Source: Bacillota bacterium
GTDB taxonomy: Bacteria; Bacillota; Clostridia; Lachnospirales; Lachnospiraceae
NCBI GenBank assembly: GCA_023414875.1
Contig: JAEZMV010000028.1
Location: forward strand, 434,001-498,000
Length of the DNA stretch: 64,000 nt
Reading direction: 5' to 3'
Each line of letters begins with the position of its first letter. The first letter of the stretch is position 1. Below are positions 7,864 to 16,282 of this stretch, piece after piece. Under the pieces are notes generated by a model. It was not told the origin of the DNA. It searched no databases and was given only the letters and a program-made list of their open reading frames with translations. A program made the position numbers and the translations under genes.

Positions 7864-9075
7864 ATGAGGAAATTAACAGAGAGTAAAAAATTTTCAAGAT
7901 TAAGCGCGTTATTATTAGTATTTGTATTGATGGTATCCCTAATGGCAGGATGTAGTTCTAAGGAAGCTTCCAAGGATGCTTCCAAAGAGGTAACAAAGGC
8001 ACCAACCGGTACAGCAGAAGCAACAAAGGCACCGTCTGATACAGCAGAAGCAACTACGGCACCTGCTGTAACAGGACCTTACTATAATGTGGATGCAACG
8101 GTTGAGAGTATCGTGGTTGATGCTGCCGGCAAAGGCCAGGTAGGTAACTGGGGACTTGGTAATGAATATGAAATTCAGGCACTTTTATCAAAATACGGTC
8201 AGGATACTTCTTATTTGAGTCAGGCATTTGACATGGACGGCTTTGATGATGATTCGATCCTTTTGGCTTCAGCCATGACCTATAATGAGCTTGGTTTAGT
8301 AAAGAACGCTTATGATGGTAGTTATAGCTATGCTGACACAGTGAAATTCATTGATATGAATGATGAAGGTGTTGCAATGCTTGAGGATAATATCTTCTGT
8401 ACCAAAGAATTTGCCAAGGCAAATCCTAACACGGTTAAAGCATTTATTTATGCTTCCATGAAGGGCTGGGAATATGCCTGCGCTAATCCGGAAGAGGCTG
8501 CCGAGATCGTATACAAATATGGTTCTTCCGTATCGGCCGAGCATCAGGCATATATGGCATCCGAGGTTAAGAAGCTTGTTGAAACCGATACCACCGGTGC
8601 TGCTACGAGCGAGTATGGAAAAATGGATGACGCTGCCATGCAGCAGACCCTTGATCTTGCAAAACAATACATAAAATTGGAAGATTCAGCAGCAGCCGAT
8701 AAATTACAAACACTTACCCTTGATGACATCAGAGATATCTCCTACTGGACAGATGCTATGGCTTCCGAGGGTACCTTCACTCCTGAGAAAAAGGATATAT
8801 CCGTTCAGTTAAAATGGTTACCGCAGGCTCAGTTCATGGGTTATTATGTGGCACTGGATAAAGGCTTTTATAGTGAAGTTGGCTTAAATGTAACCGTAGT
8901 ACCCGGTGGTGGTGATATCGGTGAGACAACCGCAGTTTATACCGGCCAGGTGGATTTTGGTGTAACCTGGGTATCTAACTTAATCGCTGCTAAGGCAGGT
9001 GGTATGGATTTACTTGAGGTTGCTCAGGTATTCCAAAGATCAGGCCTCGTATTGGTATACAAGCTAAATCAGTAA
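7864..9075 (+). CDS. NMT1/THI5-like substrate-binding lipoprotein, circularly permuted
   Basis: A 403-residue lipoprotein (ATG 7864 with GGAGG; the in-frame ATG at 7852 overlaps it). The signal peptide ends in the lipobox LMAGC with Cys30, and a Thr/Ala/Pro linker with repeated ATKAP covers about 31-70. Residues about 92-240 (NWGLGNEYEIQALL, ASAMTYNE, NDEGVAMLEDNIF, ASMKGWEYACANPEEA) match the part that in ordinary NMT1 proteins follows the first lobe. Residues about 312-400 (VQLKWLPQAQFMGYYVALDK, VTVVPGG, DFGVTWVSNLIAAKAGG, QVFQRSGLVLV) match the normal N-terminus, but here they are at the end. The domain is therefore circularly permuted about a cut between GLVLVYK and the GNWGLGNEYE strand. 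It should deliver substrate to the permeases encoded at 6083-7719. Ligand identity is unknown; a pyrimidine is inferred from context. Confidence 0.85.
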   Translation: MRKLTESKKFSRLSALLLVFVLMVSLMAGCSSKEASKDASKEVTKAPTGTAEATKAPSDTAEATTAPAVTGPYYNVDATVESIVVDAAGKGQVGNWGLGNEYEIQALLSKYGQDTSYLSQAFDMDGFDDDSILLASAMTYNELGLVKNAYDGSYSYADTVKFIDMNDEGVAMLEDNIFCTKEFAKANPNTVKAFIYASMKGWEYACANPEEAAEIVYKYGSSVSAEHQAYMASEVKKLVETDTTGAATSEYGKMDDAAMQQTLDLAKQYIKLEDSAAADKLQTLTLDDIRDISYWTDAMASEGTFTPEKKDISVQLKWLPQAQFMGYYVALDKGFYSEVGLNVTVVPGGGDIGETTAVYTGQVDFGVTWVSNLIAAKAGGMDLLEVAQVFQRSGLVLVYKLNQ

Positions 9076-9151
9076 GGAGTAGGAATACTTAAGCGAAATA
9101 ATATTGAAGTAAGAAAGAGTTAAAAGCAAGAAGGAATACAGAAATAAGGGT

Positions 9152-9179
9152 GGAGCTGTTGCATAATTGCTGCAGCTCC
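9152..9179 (+). terminator. hairpin after the binding-protein gene, weak terminator or processing site
   Basis: GGAGCTG (9152-9158) pairs with CAGCTCC (9173-9179), and TTGCA/TGCTG partly extend the stem. No T-run follows, so it may stabilise the abundant binding-protein mRNA rather than terminate fully. Confidence 0.45.
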
Positions 9180-9221
9180 AATTAATAAAAGAGTGGAAAG
9201 AATACTAAAATAAGAATTCTT

Positions 9222-9305
9222 GAAAAGAACTCCAAAATGAAACATTAGAGTTTCATTTTGAACTTCTTTCAGGTATTGTTCATGATGCCACTATGCGGCA
9301 TCATG
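9222..9305 (+). promoter_or_regulatory. conserved structured leader element, copy 2 (before dihydropyrimidinase)
   Basis: This repeats the architecture found at 5125-5202. An outer stem GAAAAGAA (9222-9229) / TTCTTTC (9264-9270) has one bulged A. The internal loop is CTCC against GAAC, the inner stem is AAAATGAAAC / GTTTCATTTT, the linker is the identical AGGTATTGTT, and the second hairpin is CATGATGCC (9281-9289) / GGCATCATG (9297-9305). Compared with copy 1, the inner stem changes an A-T pair for a C-G pair and the second hairpin changes completely while keeping its pairing. Selection on RNA structure is the simplest reading. Confidence 0.6.
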
Positions 9306-9359
9306 TATGTTAAGAGTGGAAGAAATGTTTGATTGGTCCTTAAAAAGGAGGCTAAAAAT

Positions 9360-10727
9360 ATGGATTTGCTAATTAAGAATGGAACATTGATTACTGCAAA
9401 GGAAAGCTTTACAGCTGATATCGCTGTGAAGGAAGGGAAAATCGTCTGCATTGGAACAAACCTATCCCTGAAGGCAGATCAGGTGGTGGATGCGACGGGC
9501 AAATTAGTTTTACCCGGCGGCATTGACGCACATACTCATTTGGCTATGCCCTTCGGTGGTACAGTCTCCGCAGACAGTTATTTATCAGGTACCAGGGCAG
9601 CAGCCTGTGGTGGAATCACTACGGTATTCGATTACCCGATGCAGAGAAAGGGTAAGGGAATCCTGGAGACAGTACAAGCAAGAAAGGATTTATGTGATCC
9701 GGAAGCCTGCGTAGATTATGCATTTCATTGTATCGTTACGGATCTAAACGGTGGAGCCATCCTGGAGGAATTTGAAGCAGCAGTAGAGAATGGTATTACC
9801 AGCTTTAAATGTTTTCTGGTTTATAAAAAAGAGGGCATGATGGTAGATGATGCTACACTGATTAAGGTAATGCTGAAGGCTAAGGAAACAGGAGCTATTA
9901 CAAATATACATGCAGAAAACCCCGATGTGATAGATCTGAACATAGAGCAGTTTTTAAAGGAGGGTAAAACCTCAGCCTGGTATCATTATTTAAGCAGACC
10001 TGAATATGTAGAAGCTGAAGCGGATAAAAGAGCAGTTCACTGGGCAAAGTCCGTGGATGCACCTTTATACATTGTTCATATGGCAGATAAAGAGGGCTTG
10101 GAGGCAGCGGTTGCAGCAAAGAGAGAGGGAGCTAAGATCTTTATTGAAACCTGTCCCCAATATCTTGAATTTACCTGTGAGGTTTACAAAAGAGAGGATG
10201 GTAGGAACTTTGTATGTTCTCCTCCAATTAAGGGTCAGGAAAGTCAGGATGCCTTATGGGAAGCGATTAAGAATGGAACAATTGATACAGTGGCAACCGA
10301 TCATTGCCCGTTCCAAAGCTATGAAAAGGATTGGGGTAAGGATGACTTTACCAAGATTCCAAACGGCTGTGCCGGTATCGAGAATCTTTATCCATATATG
10401 CTATCTGCAGCGAATGAAGGTAAGATCAGCTTCAACCGTGCAGTGGAACTATGTTCCACAAACCCGGCTAAAATCTTTGGCTGTGATCAAAAGGGATCTC
10501 TGACCGTAGGTAAAGATGCAGATATCGTGATCTATGATCCTAAGAAGGATTTTACGATATCCGTACATAATATGCATTCCGATTATGATCATACGATCTG
10601 GGAAGGGAAAAAGCTTCATGGATATCCGGTGCAGACCTATGTCAGAGGAAAGTTAGTATACGATCAGGGTAATTTTGTCGGTGAACCGGGATATGGCCAG
10701 TTTATAAAACGTTCACCTAACAAATAA
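9360..10727 (+). CDS. pydB: dihydropyrimidinase / D-hydantoinase
   Basis: A 455-residue amidohydrolase-superfamily enzyme, started at ATG 9360 after AAGGAGG (the longer frame from TTG 9333 contains that site). Metal-binding and active-site signatures are GGIDAHTHLAMPFGG near residues 54-68, the carboxylated-Lys segment SFKCFLVYK near 148-156, NIHAEN near 182, YIVHMADKEG near 238 and VATDHCPF near 311-318. It opens dihydrouracil or dihydrothymine to N-carbamoyl-beta-amino acids, the second step of reductive pyrimidine degradation. It is followed by the dehydrogenase gene after 58 bp. Activity on hydantoins or other cyclic amides is possible. Confidence 0.88.
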   Translation: MDLLIKNGTLITAKESFTADIAVKEGKIVCIGTNLSLKADQVVDATGKLVLPGGIDAHTHLAMPFGGTVSADSYLSGTRAAACGGITTVFDYPMQRKGKGILETVQARKDLCDPEACVDYAFHCIVTDLNGGAILEEFEAAVENGITSFKCFLVYKKEGMMVDDATLIKVMLKAKETGAITNIHAENPDVIDLNIEQFLKEGKTSAWYHYLSRPEYVEAEADKRAVHWAKSVDAPLYIVHMADKEGLEAAVAAKREGAKIFIETCPQYLEFTCEVYKREDGRNFVCSPPIKGQESQDALWEAIKNGTIDTVATDHCPFQSYEKDWGKDDFTKIPNGCAGIENLYPYMLSAANEGKISFNRAVELCSTNPAKIFGCDQKGSLTVGKDADIVIYDPKKDFTISVHNMHSDYDHTIWEGKKLHGYPVQTYVRGKLVYDQGNFVGEPGYGQFIKRSPNK

Positions 10728-10785
10728 TATTTGGCTCATTCCCATGGAAAGATTTGCAGGTATTTTCGAAAGGCAGGTTATGATT

Positions 10786-12318
10786 ATGAGTAATTTAGCA
10801 TACAAAGATATTTCATTATTGGAAGAAGTGGGAGGATGTCTTTTATGTAATGAGGCGCCATGCAAAAAAGCCTGTCCCCATGGAATAAAGGTAGATACAA
10901 TAATACGATCACTTCGGTTTGAAAATTATTTGGGTGCAGCAGATAAGCTTCCGACAGAACTTCCTTGTAAGCTATGCAGCACCAAAGAATGCCTGGAAGC
11001 ATGTTTAAAGGGCAGAATAAACCGCCCGGTACCGATTGATGATATCCTAGAGGAAATCGTATCTTATGATAAAGTAGAAAAAAAAGACGTGGATTTATCC
11101 ATTCATTTTTGTGATGTACTATGTGAGAATCCATTTTTTCTATCGTCCTCCGTTGTCGGAAGCAATTATGAAATGGTTGCAAAGGCCTTTGATCTGGGAT
11201 GGGCAGGAGTTGCTTTTAAAACAATCGGTACCTTTATTCCAAAGGAAGTTTCACCAAGATTTGACGCACTTAGAAAAGAAGCAGTCCCCTTTGTAGGATT
11301 CAAAAATATTGAGCAAATATCCGATCACACCCTGGAGGAGAACCTGAAGTATCTGAAACAGCTGAAAAAAGATTATCCATCCAAAATTATCGTAGCATCT
11401 ATAATGGGTCAAACTGAGGAAGAGTGGACTTACCTGGCAGAGCTGATGACAAAAGCCGGTGTTGATATCCTTGAATGCAACTTTTCCTGTCCTCATATGG
11501 CAGCAGATGGACTTGGCTCCGATGTAGGTCAAAATCCCGAGCTGGTAGCTGCCTTTACAAAAGCAGTGAGAAAAGGCACACATCTGCCGATACTTGCTAA
11601 AATGACACCTAATATCGGTATTATGGAGTTGCCTGCAATTGCAGCGATGGAAGCAGGGGCCACAGGAATTGCAGCGATTAATACAATAAAGAGTATTATG
11701 AATGTGGACCTGAATACCTTTTCTTCCGGACCGGACGTAAAGGGAAAAACCAGTGTCGGTGGATATTCGGGTAAGGCGGTGAAACCGATAGCGCTGCGAT
11801 TTATCCATTCCCTGAAGAGCTGCGAAAAGCTTGCCAAGGTACCAATCAGTGGTATGGGTGGTATAGAGACCTGGAAGGATGCTACCGAATTCATAGCGCT
11901 CGGTTGTGAAAATATTCAGGTAACAACTTCAGTTATGCAGTATGGTTATCGTATTATTGAGGACATGATAGAAGGGCTAAAGCTATATCTAAGTTCTCAC
12001 GGATACCAAAGTGTATCCCAAATCGTCGGGAAAGCATTACCAAATATTATCTCTGCAGAAGAGCTGGATCGGGATAGTATATGCTACCCGAAATTTAACA
12101 AAAATGTTTGTCTGGGCTGTGGCCGATGTTATTTGTCCTGTTATGACGGTGGACATCAAGCGTTAAGACAGGAGGAAATAACAGGTAAGCCGATAATGAA
12201 TGCAAATAAATGCGTCGGCTGCCATCTATGTGTAGCGGTATGCCCGGTGCAGGCTATCACTGCCGGAAGCAGAATTGCGGTAAGAAATACGGAAGTTAAG
12301 TGTAGCGTTGGAGCTTAG
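10786..12318 (+). CDS. pydA: PreA-like dihydropyrimidine dehydrogenase with extra N-terminal Fe-S domain
   Basis: A 510-residue protein when started at ATG 10786 (AGGCAGG eight bases upstream). The N-terminal 85 residues carry eight cysteines in the pattern CLLCNEAPCKKACP then CKLCSTKECLEAC, like the Fe-S domain of PreT and mammalian dihydropyrimidine dehydrogenase. Residues about 95-410 form the FMN-binding barrel of PreA (LECNFSCPHMAADGLGSD, LAKMTPNIG, GYSGKAVKPIALRF, ISGMGGIETW). The C-terminus has two [4Fe-4S] motifs, CLGCGRCYLSC and CVGCHLCVAVCP. It would reduce uracil to dihydrouracil, the first step. The FAD and NADPH domains of PreT are absent here and no separate preT is present in the window, so the electron donor may be a ferredoxin or an unlinked flavoprotein. 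Confidence 0.82.
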   Translation: MSNLAYKDISLLEEVGGCLLCNEAPCKKACPHGIKVDTIIRSLRFENYLGAADKLPTELPCKLCSTKECLEACLKGRINRPVPIDDILEEIVSYDKVEKKDVDLSIHFCDVLCENPFFLSSSVVGSNYEMVAKAFDLGWAGVAFKTIGTFIPKEVSPRFDALRKEAVPFVGFKNIEQISDHTLEENLKYLKQLKKDYPSKIIVASIMGQTEEEWTYLAELMTKAGVDILECNFSCPHMAADGLGSDVGQNPELVAAFTKAVRKGTHLPILAKMTPNIGIMELPAIAAMEAGATGIAAINTIKSIMNVDLNTFSSGPDVKGKTSVGGYSGKAVKPIALRFIHSLKSCEKLAKVPISGMGGIETWKDATEFIALGCENIQVTTSVMQYGYRIIEDMIEGLKLYLSSHGYQSVSQIVGKALPNIISAEELDRDSICYPKFNKNVCLGCGRCYLSCYDGGHQALRQEEITGKPIMNANKCVGCHLCVAVCPVQAITAGSRIAVRNTEVKCSVGA

Positions 12319-12396
12319 GAATTAGTATAGATTGTACAGAAAATTCAGTGAAATTAAAGCTTCGCAATTAATTGTTATAAAAAGGGGGTATTAAAC

Positions 12397-13623
12397 ATGG
12401 CATCATGTAATTTAGAAAGATTGGATGATAAAATAGAAACCTTCAGCAGGTTTGGAGATACCGGGAAGGGAGGTATCACAAGATTATCCTTATCACCGGA
12501 GGCGATAGCTGCCAGAACGGAATTCAAGAAGAGAATGGAAGCAATCGGCGCAATTGTTGTTACCGATGATATGGCTAATATCTATGCAACCATCCCGGGT
12601 ACAGAAGAACTACCCGCAATCCTGTCTGGTTCTCATCTGGATTCAGTAAGACAGGGGGGTAATTATGATGGTGTTCTAGGGGTATTAACAGCTATGGAGG
12701 TAGCTGAGACGATCGTTAAGGATAAGATACCACACAGACACCCGATTACCGTTGTGGTCTGGAGCAACGAAGAAGGAGCCCGTTTCGAGCCAGCCATGAT
12801 GTCGTCCGGTGTTATCTGCGGAAAGTTTCTAAAAGCAGATATGTTGGCTTCCGTCGCAAAGGATATTCCAGGCTATACCTTTGGGGAAGCACTCGAGGCC
12901 AGTGGCTTCAAGGGTGCTGAGGCAAATCGGATGAAGCCGGGGAAATATATGGCTCTGGTTGAATTGCATATTGAGCAGGGCCCTGTATTAGAAGCGGAAG
13001 GAATTGATATCGGAATTGTTGAAGGCGTATGTGGTATGATCAATTATGAGTTTACCTTTACCGGACAGGCGGGTCATGCCGGAACCACTCCGATGAAGTA
13101 CCGAAAGGATGCACTTTATGCGGCAGCAAGAACCATACAGTACTTACACGATGAACTGGATGAGCTGGATAGCAAATTAGTATATACCACAGGGAAAATA
13201 TCCTGCCATCCGAACATTCATACCATCATACCGGACGAGGTAAGATTTACCCTGGATGCCAGGCATCAGGACCCGGAAGTGATCAGGCAGGTGCTGGCTA
13301 TTATTCACAAAATTCCCTCCGAGGTGGAAAAATGCAGCGTGAGCTATGCAGAAGCCTGGTCGCGTAAGACAGTGGCTTTTACACCTGAGCTGGTAGATTA
13401 TGTTGAAAAGAGTGCTAGGGAATTCGGATACTCCAATAAGAGAATGTACAGTGGACCCGGTCATGATGCACAGTTTGTTATTGATACTATTCCGGCCACC
13501 ATGATTTTCGTACCGAGTGTCGGCGGACACAGTCATTGTGAAATTGAATATACACCGGTAGAGAATTGCTTAAAGGGTGCCAATGTATTATTAAGGACAC
13601 TTTTATATATTGATCAACAGTAG
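12397..13623 (+). CDS. pydC: N-carbamoyl-beta-alanine amidohydrolase (M20 family)
   Basis: A 408-residue Zn-dependent amidohydrolase of the allantoate/beta-ureidopropionase/carbamoyl amino acid hydrolase group. Signatures are SGSHLDSVRQGGNYDG near residues 81-96, WSNEEGARF near 127-135, ELHIEQGPVLE near 190-200, GHAGTTPMKYRKDA near 228-241, and SGPGHDAQ near 350. AAGGGGG precedes ATG. It releases ammonia and CO2 from N-carbamoyl-beta-alanine, giving beta-alanine for the aminotransferase. It is the last gene of the locus, and a long-stem terminator follows. N-carbamoyl-L-amino-acid activity cannot be excluded from motifs alone. Confidence 0.85.
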   Translation: MASCNLERLDDKIETFSRFGDTGKGGITRLSLSPEAIAARTEFKKRMEAIGAIVVTDDMANIYATIPGTEELPAILSGSHLDSVRQGGNYDGVLGVLTAMEVAETIVKDKIPHRHPITVVVWSNEEGARFEPAMMSSGVICGKFLKADMLASVAKDIPGYTFGEALEASGFKGAEANRMKPGKYMALVELHIEQGPVLEAEGIDIGIVEGVCGMINYEFTFTGQAGHAGTTPMKYRKDALYAAARTIQYLHDELDELDSKLVYTTGKISCHPNIHTIIPDEVRFTLDARHQDPEVIRQVLAIIHKIPSEVEKCSVSYAEAWSRKTVAFTPELVDYVEKSAREFGYSNKRMYSGPGHDAQFVIDTIPATMIFVPSVGGHSHCEIEYTPVENCLKGANVLLRTLLYIDQQ

Positions 13624-13673
13624 TATTATCCCTCCCTAGATATCTATAGAAGTGAGCTTTTGAGGCTCGCGGG

Positions 13674-13730
13674 AAAAGACTGGTTATAACATGAAGCTGT
13701 AAAAGCCGTTGTTATGATTAGTCTTTTTTA
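13674..13730 (+). terminator. long-stem intrinsic terminator closing the pyrimidine locus
   Basis: AAAAGACTGGTTATAACA (13674-13691) pairs almost fully with TGTTATGATTAGTCTTTT, and more T residues follow. Confidence 0.85.
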
Positions 13731-13970
13731 TTTCATAGCCTGCTTATGGGGTGTACTTAGCCGGATTAGATGGCAGAACAAACTTTAAGCTTAGTAGTAT
13801 CATATAATCTGCATGGTATATCTGATAAAAATAAGGGCTAGCCATTGTCTATGGCCAGTGAATATTTTATACTTAGCTGGAACAAGATTAAAATGTAGGA
13901 TGAATTAGCACAGCGCATGAAATAGAATGAATAAAGTTTACAGGCTTTGATGAAAAGGAGGGTAATTATT
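13731..13970. other. intergenic region before the GH31 gene
   Basis: The stretch from 13624 to 13970 has no gene. After the terminator it holds a possible -10 box (ATATAAT) near 13803, a hairpin GCTAGCCAT-TGTCT-ATGGCCAGT near 13838-13861, and the ribosome binding site AAGGAGG at 13955-13961. A catabolite or sugar-responsive operator could not be recognised with confidence. Confidence 0.4.
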
Positions 13971-16037
13971 ATGAGGTACGAAAGAAAGGATAACAGACTG
14001 GTTTGCTATTTAGGGGAGCAGACCCTGTGGATTGAACCCTGGGGTGAGAATTCCCTTCGAATCAGGATGACAGGGGAAGCAAATATGGACGCTAATGATT
14101 GGGCGCTCACACAAGAAGTGAAACCATGTAAAGCGGATATTAAGATAGAAAATGTAGAAGTGCTCGAGCCCTGGTACAGAAATAATCCGGAAGGACATGT
14201 TTTGCAGTGTACCACAGCAACAATCACGAATGGGAATATTACTGCTAAATTTAACATTGAAGGATGGCTTTCCTTTGAAAATGAGAAAGGTAACGTTTTG
14301 CTTTCGGAATACTGGAGAAACCGTGCAAGAATAGACCGTTATGCTGTTCCGATCAGGGTGGGTGCCAGAGAATTAAAACCGATTACAGGGACCTCGGACT
14401 ATCGTTTGACTGCACGTTTTGAAGCCTTTGATGGAGAAAAGATATTTGGCATGGGCCAATACCAGGAAGGCAATTTAGATAAAAAAGGTGCCATACTGGA
14501 GCTGGCTCAGAGAAATTCACAGGCAAGCGTACCATTTTTAGTATCCAGCCGTGGGTACGGTTTTCTATGGAATAACCCGGCGATCGGTACAGCAAGCTTT
14601 GGAACCAATAAGACGGAATGGATTGCGGAAAATACCAAGAAGCTGGACTATTGGATTACCGCAGGAGACACGCCTGCGCAGATAATCGAGCAGTACACCT
14701 CGGTAACCGGAAGGGCACCTATGATGCCGGAATATGGTTTGGGCTTCTGGCAATGCAAGCTTCGTTACCGTACACAGGAAGAACTGCTTGCAGTAGCTCG
14801 TGAACACAAACGTCTTGGACTTCCAATGGACGTTATCGTCTCAGACTTCTTTCACTGGACAAAGCAAGGTGATTTCAAATTTGACCCGATTGACTGGCCT
14901 GATCCGGAGGCGATGGTTAAGGAACTTAAAAGTATGGGTATTGAACTGATGGTTTCCGTATGGCCTACGATTGATGCTAACTCAGAAAATCGAGAGAAGA
15001 TGGCCTCGGAGGGTATGCTGGTTAAGTTTGACCGTGGTGTTGGTATTAACATGAACTGGATGGGGGAAACAGCCTTCTTCGATGCAACTCATCCGGGTGC
15101 TAGACAATATGTATGGGAATGTTGTAAAAAGAATTATTTTGATAAAGGAATTAAGATATTCTGGCTGGATGAAGCAGAACCGGAGTTTGGCCCCTATGAT
15201 TTTGATATTTACCGTTATTATCAGGGTCCTGCTCTTCAATGCAGTAATATCTATCCTGCGATGTATTCTAAGGCATTTTATGATGGTATGAAGGCCGAAG
15301 GTATCGAGCAGATTGTGAATCTGGTTCGCTGTGCGTGGGCCGGCAGCCAGCGTTATGGCGCTCTTGTCTGGTCAGGAGATATTCATTCCTCCTTCCGTAC
15401 CTTAAGAGAGCAGCTTCAGGCAGGATTGAATGTCGGTCTTGCAGGAATCCCTTGGTGGACCACTGATATCGGCGGCTTTTTAGGCGGAGATATTACCGAC
15501 GAGAAATTTCATGAGCTATTAATACGTTGGTTTGAATGGGCAGTATTCTGTCCGGTTACAAGGCTTCATGGAGAGCGTCCTCCGTTCCATCCGCTTGAGG
15601 AGGAGTTCAGAGACGGTGTTCGTCAATTTTCCTCAGGTCAGGATAATGAGGTATGGAGCTATGGAGCAGAGAATCAAAGGATTATGTCTGATTTACTGTT
15701 TATGAGAGAACGTCTTCGTCCCTACACCAGAAAATTAATGGAAGAAGCCCACGTAAACGGTTCCCCCATTATGAGAACTATGTTCTATGAGTTCCCTGCG
15801 GATAAAGTATGCTGGGAGCTGACCGATCAGTATATGTTCGGATCTGAAGTACTGGTAGCTCCTGTTATGGAAGAAGGGGTACGATCGAGAAACGTATATC
15901 TCCCGACCGGAGTAATCTGGATCAATGCATATACAGGAGAGGAGTATGCTGGAGGTCAGACCTTAACCGTTGATGCACCGCTTGAAGTGATTCCCGTATT
16001 TACGAAGAAGGGTTTTGAAATCGAGATTTATAATTAG
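13971..16037 (+). CDS. GH31 alpha-glycosidase (alpha-xylosidase/alpha-glucosidase, YicI type)
   Basis: A 688-residue glycoside hydrolase family 31 enzyme with no signal peptide, so intracellular. The start is ATG 13971, ten bases after AAGGAGG; the in-frame codons at 13947-13952 sit on that site. A beta-sandwich N-domain (about 1-240) precedes the barrel. The nucleophile Asp is in KIFWLDEAEPEFG near residue 400 and the acid/base Asp in WSGDIHSSF near 468. The triplet TTDIGGF near 500 is typical of the family. Released alpha-linked xylose or glucose from imported oligosaccharides is the probable product. It is a single-gene unit ending at a terminator near 16121. Confidence 0.85.
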   Translation: MRYERKDNRLVCYLGEQTLWIEPWGENSLRIRMTGEANMDANDWALTQEVKPCKADIKIENVEVLEPWYRNNPEGHVLQCTTATITNGNITAKFNIEGWLSFENEKGNVLLSEYWRNRARIDRYAVPIRVGARELKPITGTSDYRLTARFEAFDGEKIFGMGQYQEGNLDKKGAILELAQRNSQASVPFLVSSRGYGFLWNNPAIGTASFGTNKTEWIAENTKKLDYWITAGDTPAQIIEQYTSVTGRAPMMPEYGLGFWQCKLRYRTQEELLAVAREHKRLGLPMDVIVSDFFHWTKQGDFKFDPIDWPDPEAMVKELKSMGIELMVSVWPTIDANSENREKMASEGMLVKFDRGVGINMNWMGETAFFDATHPGARQYVWECCKKNYFDKGIKIFWLDEAEPEFGPYDFDIYRYYQGPALQCSNIYPAMYSKAFYDGMKAEGIEQIVNLVRCAWAGSQRYGALVWSGDIHSSFRTLREQLQAGLNVGLAGIPWWTTDIGGFLGGDITDEKFHELLIRWFEWAVFCPVTRLHGERPPFHPLEEEFRDGVRQFSSGQDNEVWSYGAENQRIMSDLLFMRERLRPYTRKLMEEAHVNGSPIMRTMFYEFPADKVCWELTDQYMFGSEVLVAPVMEEGVRSRNVYLPTGVIWINAYTGEEYAGGQTLTVDAPLEVIPVFTKKGFEIEIYN

Positions 16038-16120
16038 AAACATGACATATTAGTAGATGATTGATATAAGCTGGCTTATCAATAAATATCGAAATGAAGA
16101 ATAAGATAGTAAATAGGAAG

Positions 16121-16172
16121 AGCTTTTGTATCAATAGCTAAATAAGCTAAGATGCAAAAGCTTTTCTTTTAT
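16121..16172 (+). terminator. intrinsic terminator after the GH31 gene
   Basis: AGCTTTTGTATC (16121-16132) pairs with GATGCAAAAGCT (16151-16162), and TTTCTTTTAT follows. Confidence 0.8.
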
Positions 16173-16282
16173 AGTAATTTGTAGTAATAAGTAATAAGTA
16201 GATGAAATTAACAAGCTGAGAGGTGGCAGTAATAATAAAAGGATGGTATAATAAGGAAAAACGGCCATAGAAGGGAGCTATT

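Noticed and set aside
10057..10503. 148-codon open frame on the plus strand
   Set aside because: It is a shifted frame within the dihydropyrimidinase gene with unnatural composition and no start signals.
11490..11545. Missing catalytic Cys of dihydropyrimidine dehydrogenase (GSDVGQ where the mammalian enzyme has LACGQ)
   Set aside because: As far as I recall, E. coli PreA also has GSDVGQ at this place, so it is the normal bacterial form and not a lost residue.
11251..11808. 185-codon open frame on the minus strand
   Set aside because: It lies wholly inside the dihydropyrimidine dehydrogenase gene, has a Cys/His/Arg-rich composition typical of antisense frames and no ribosome binding site.
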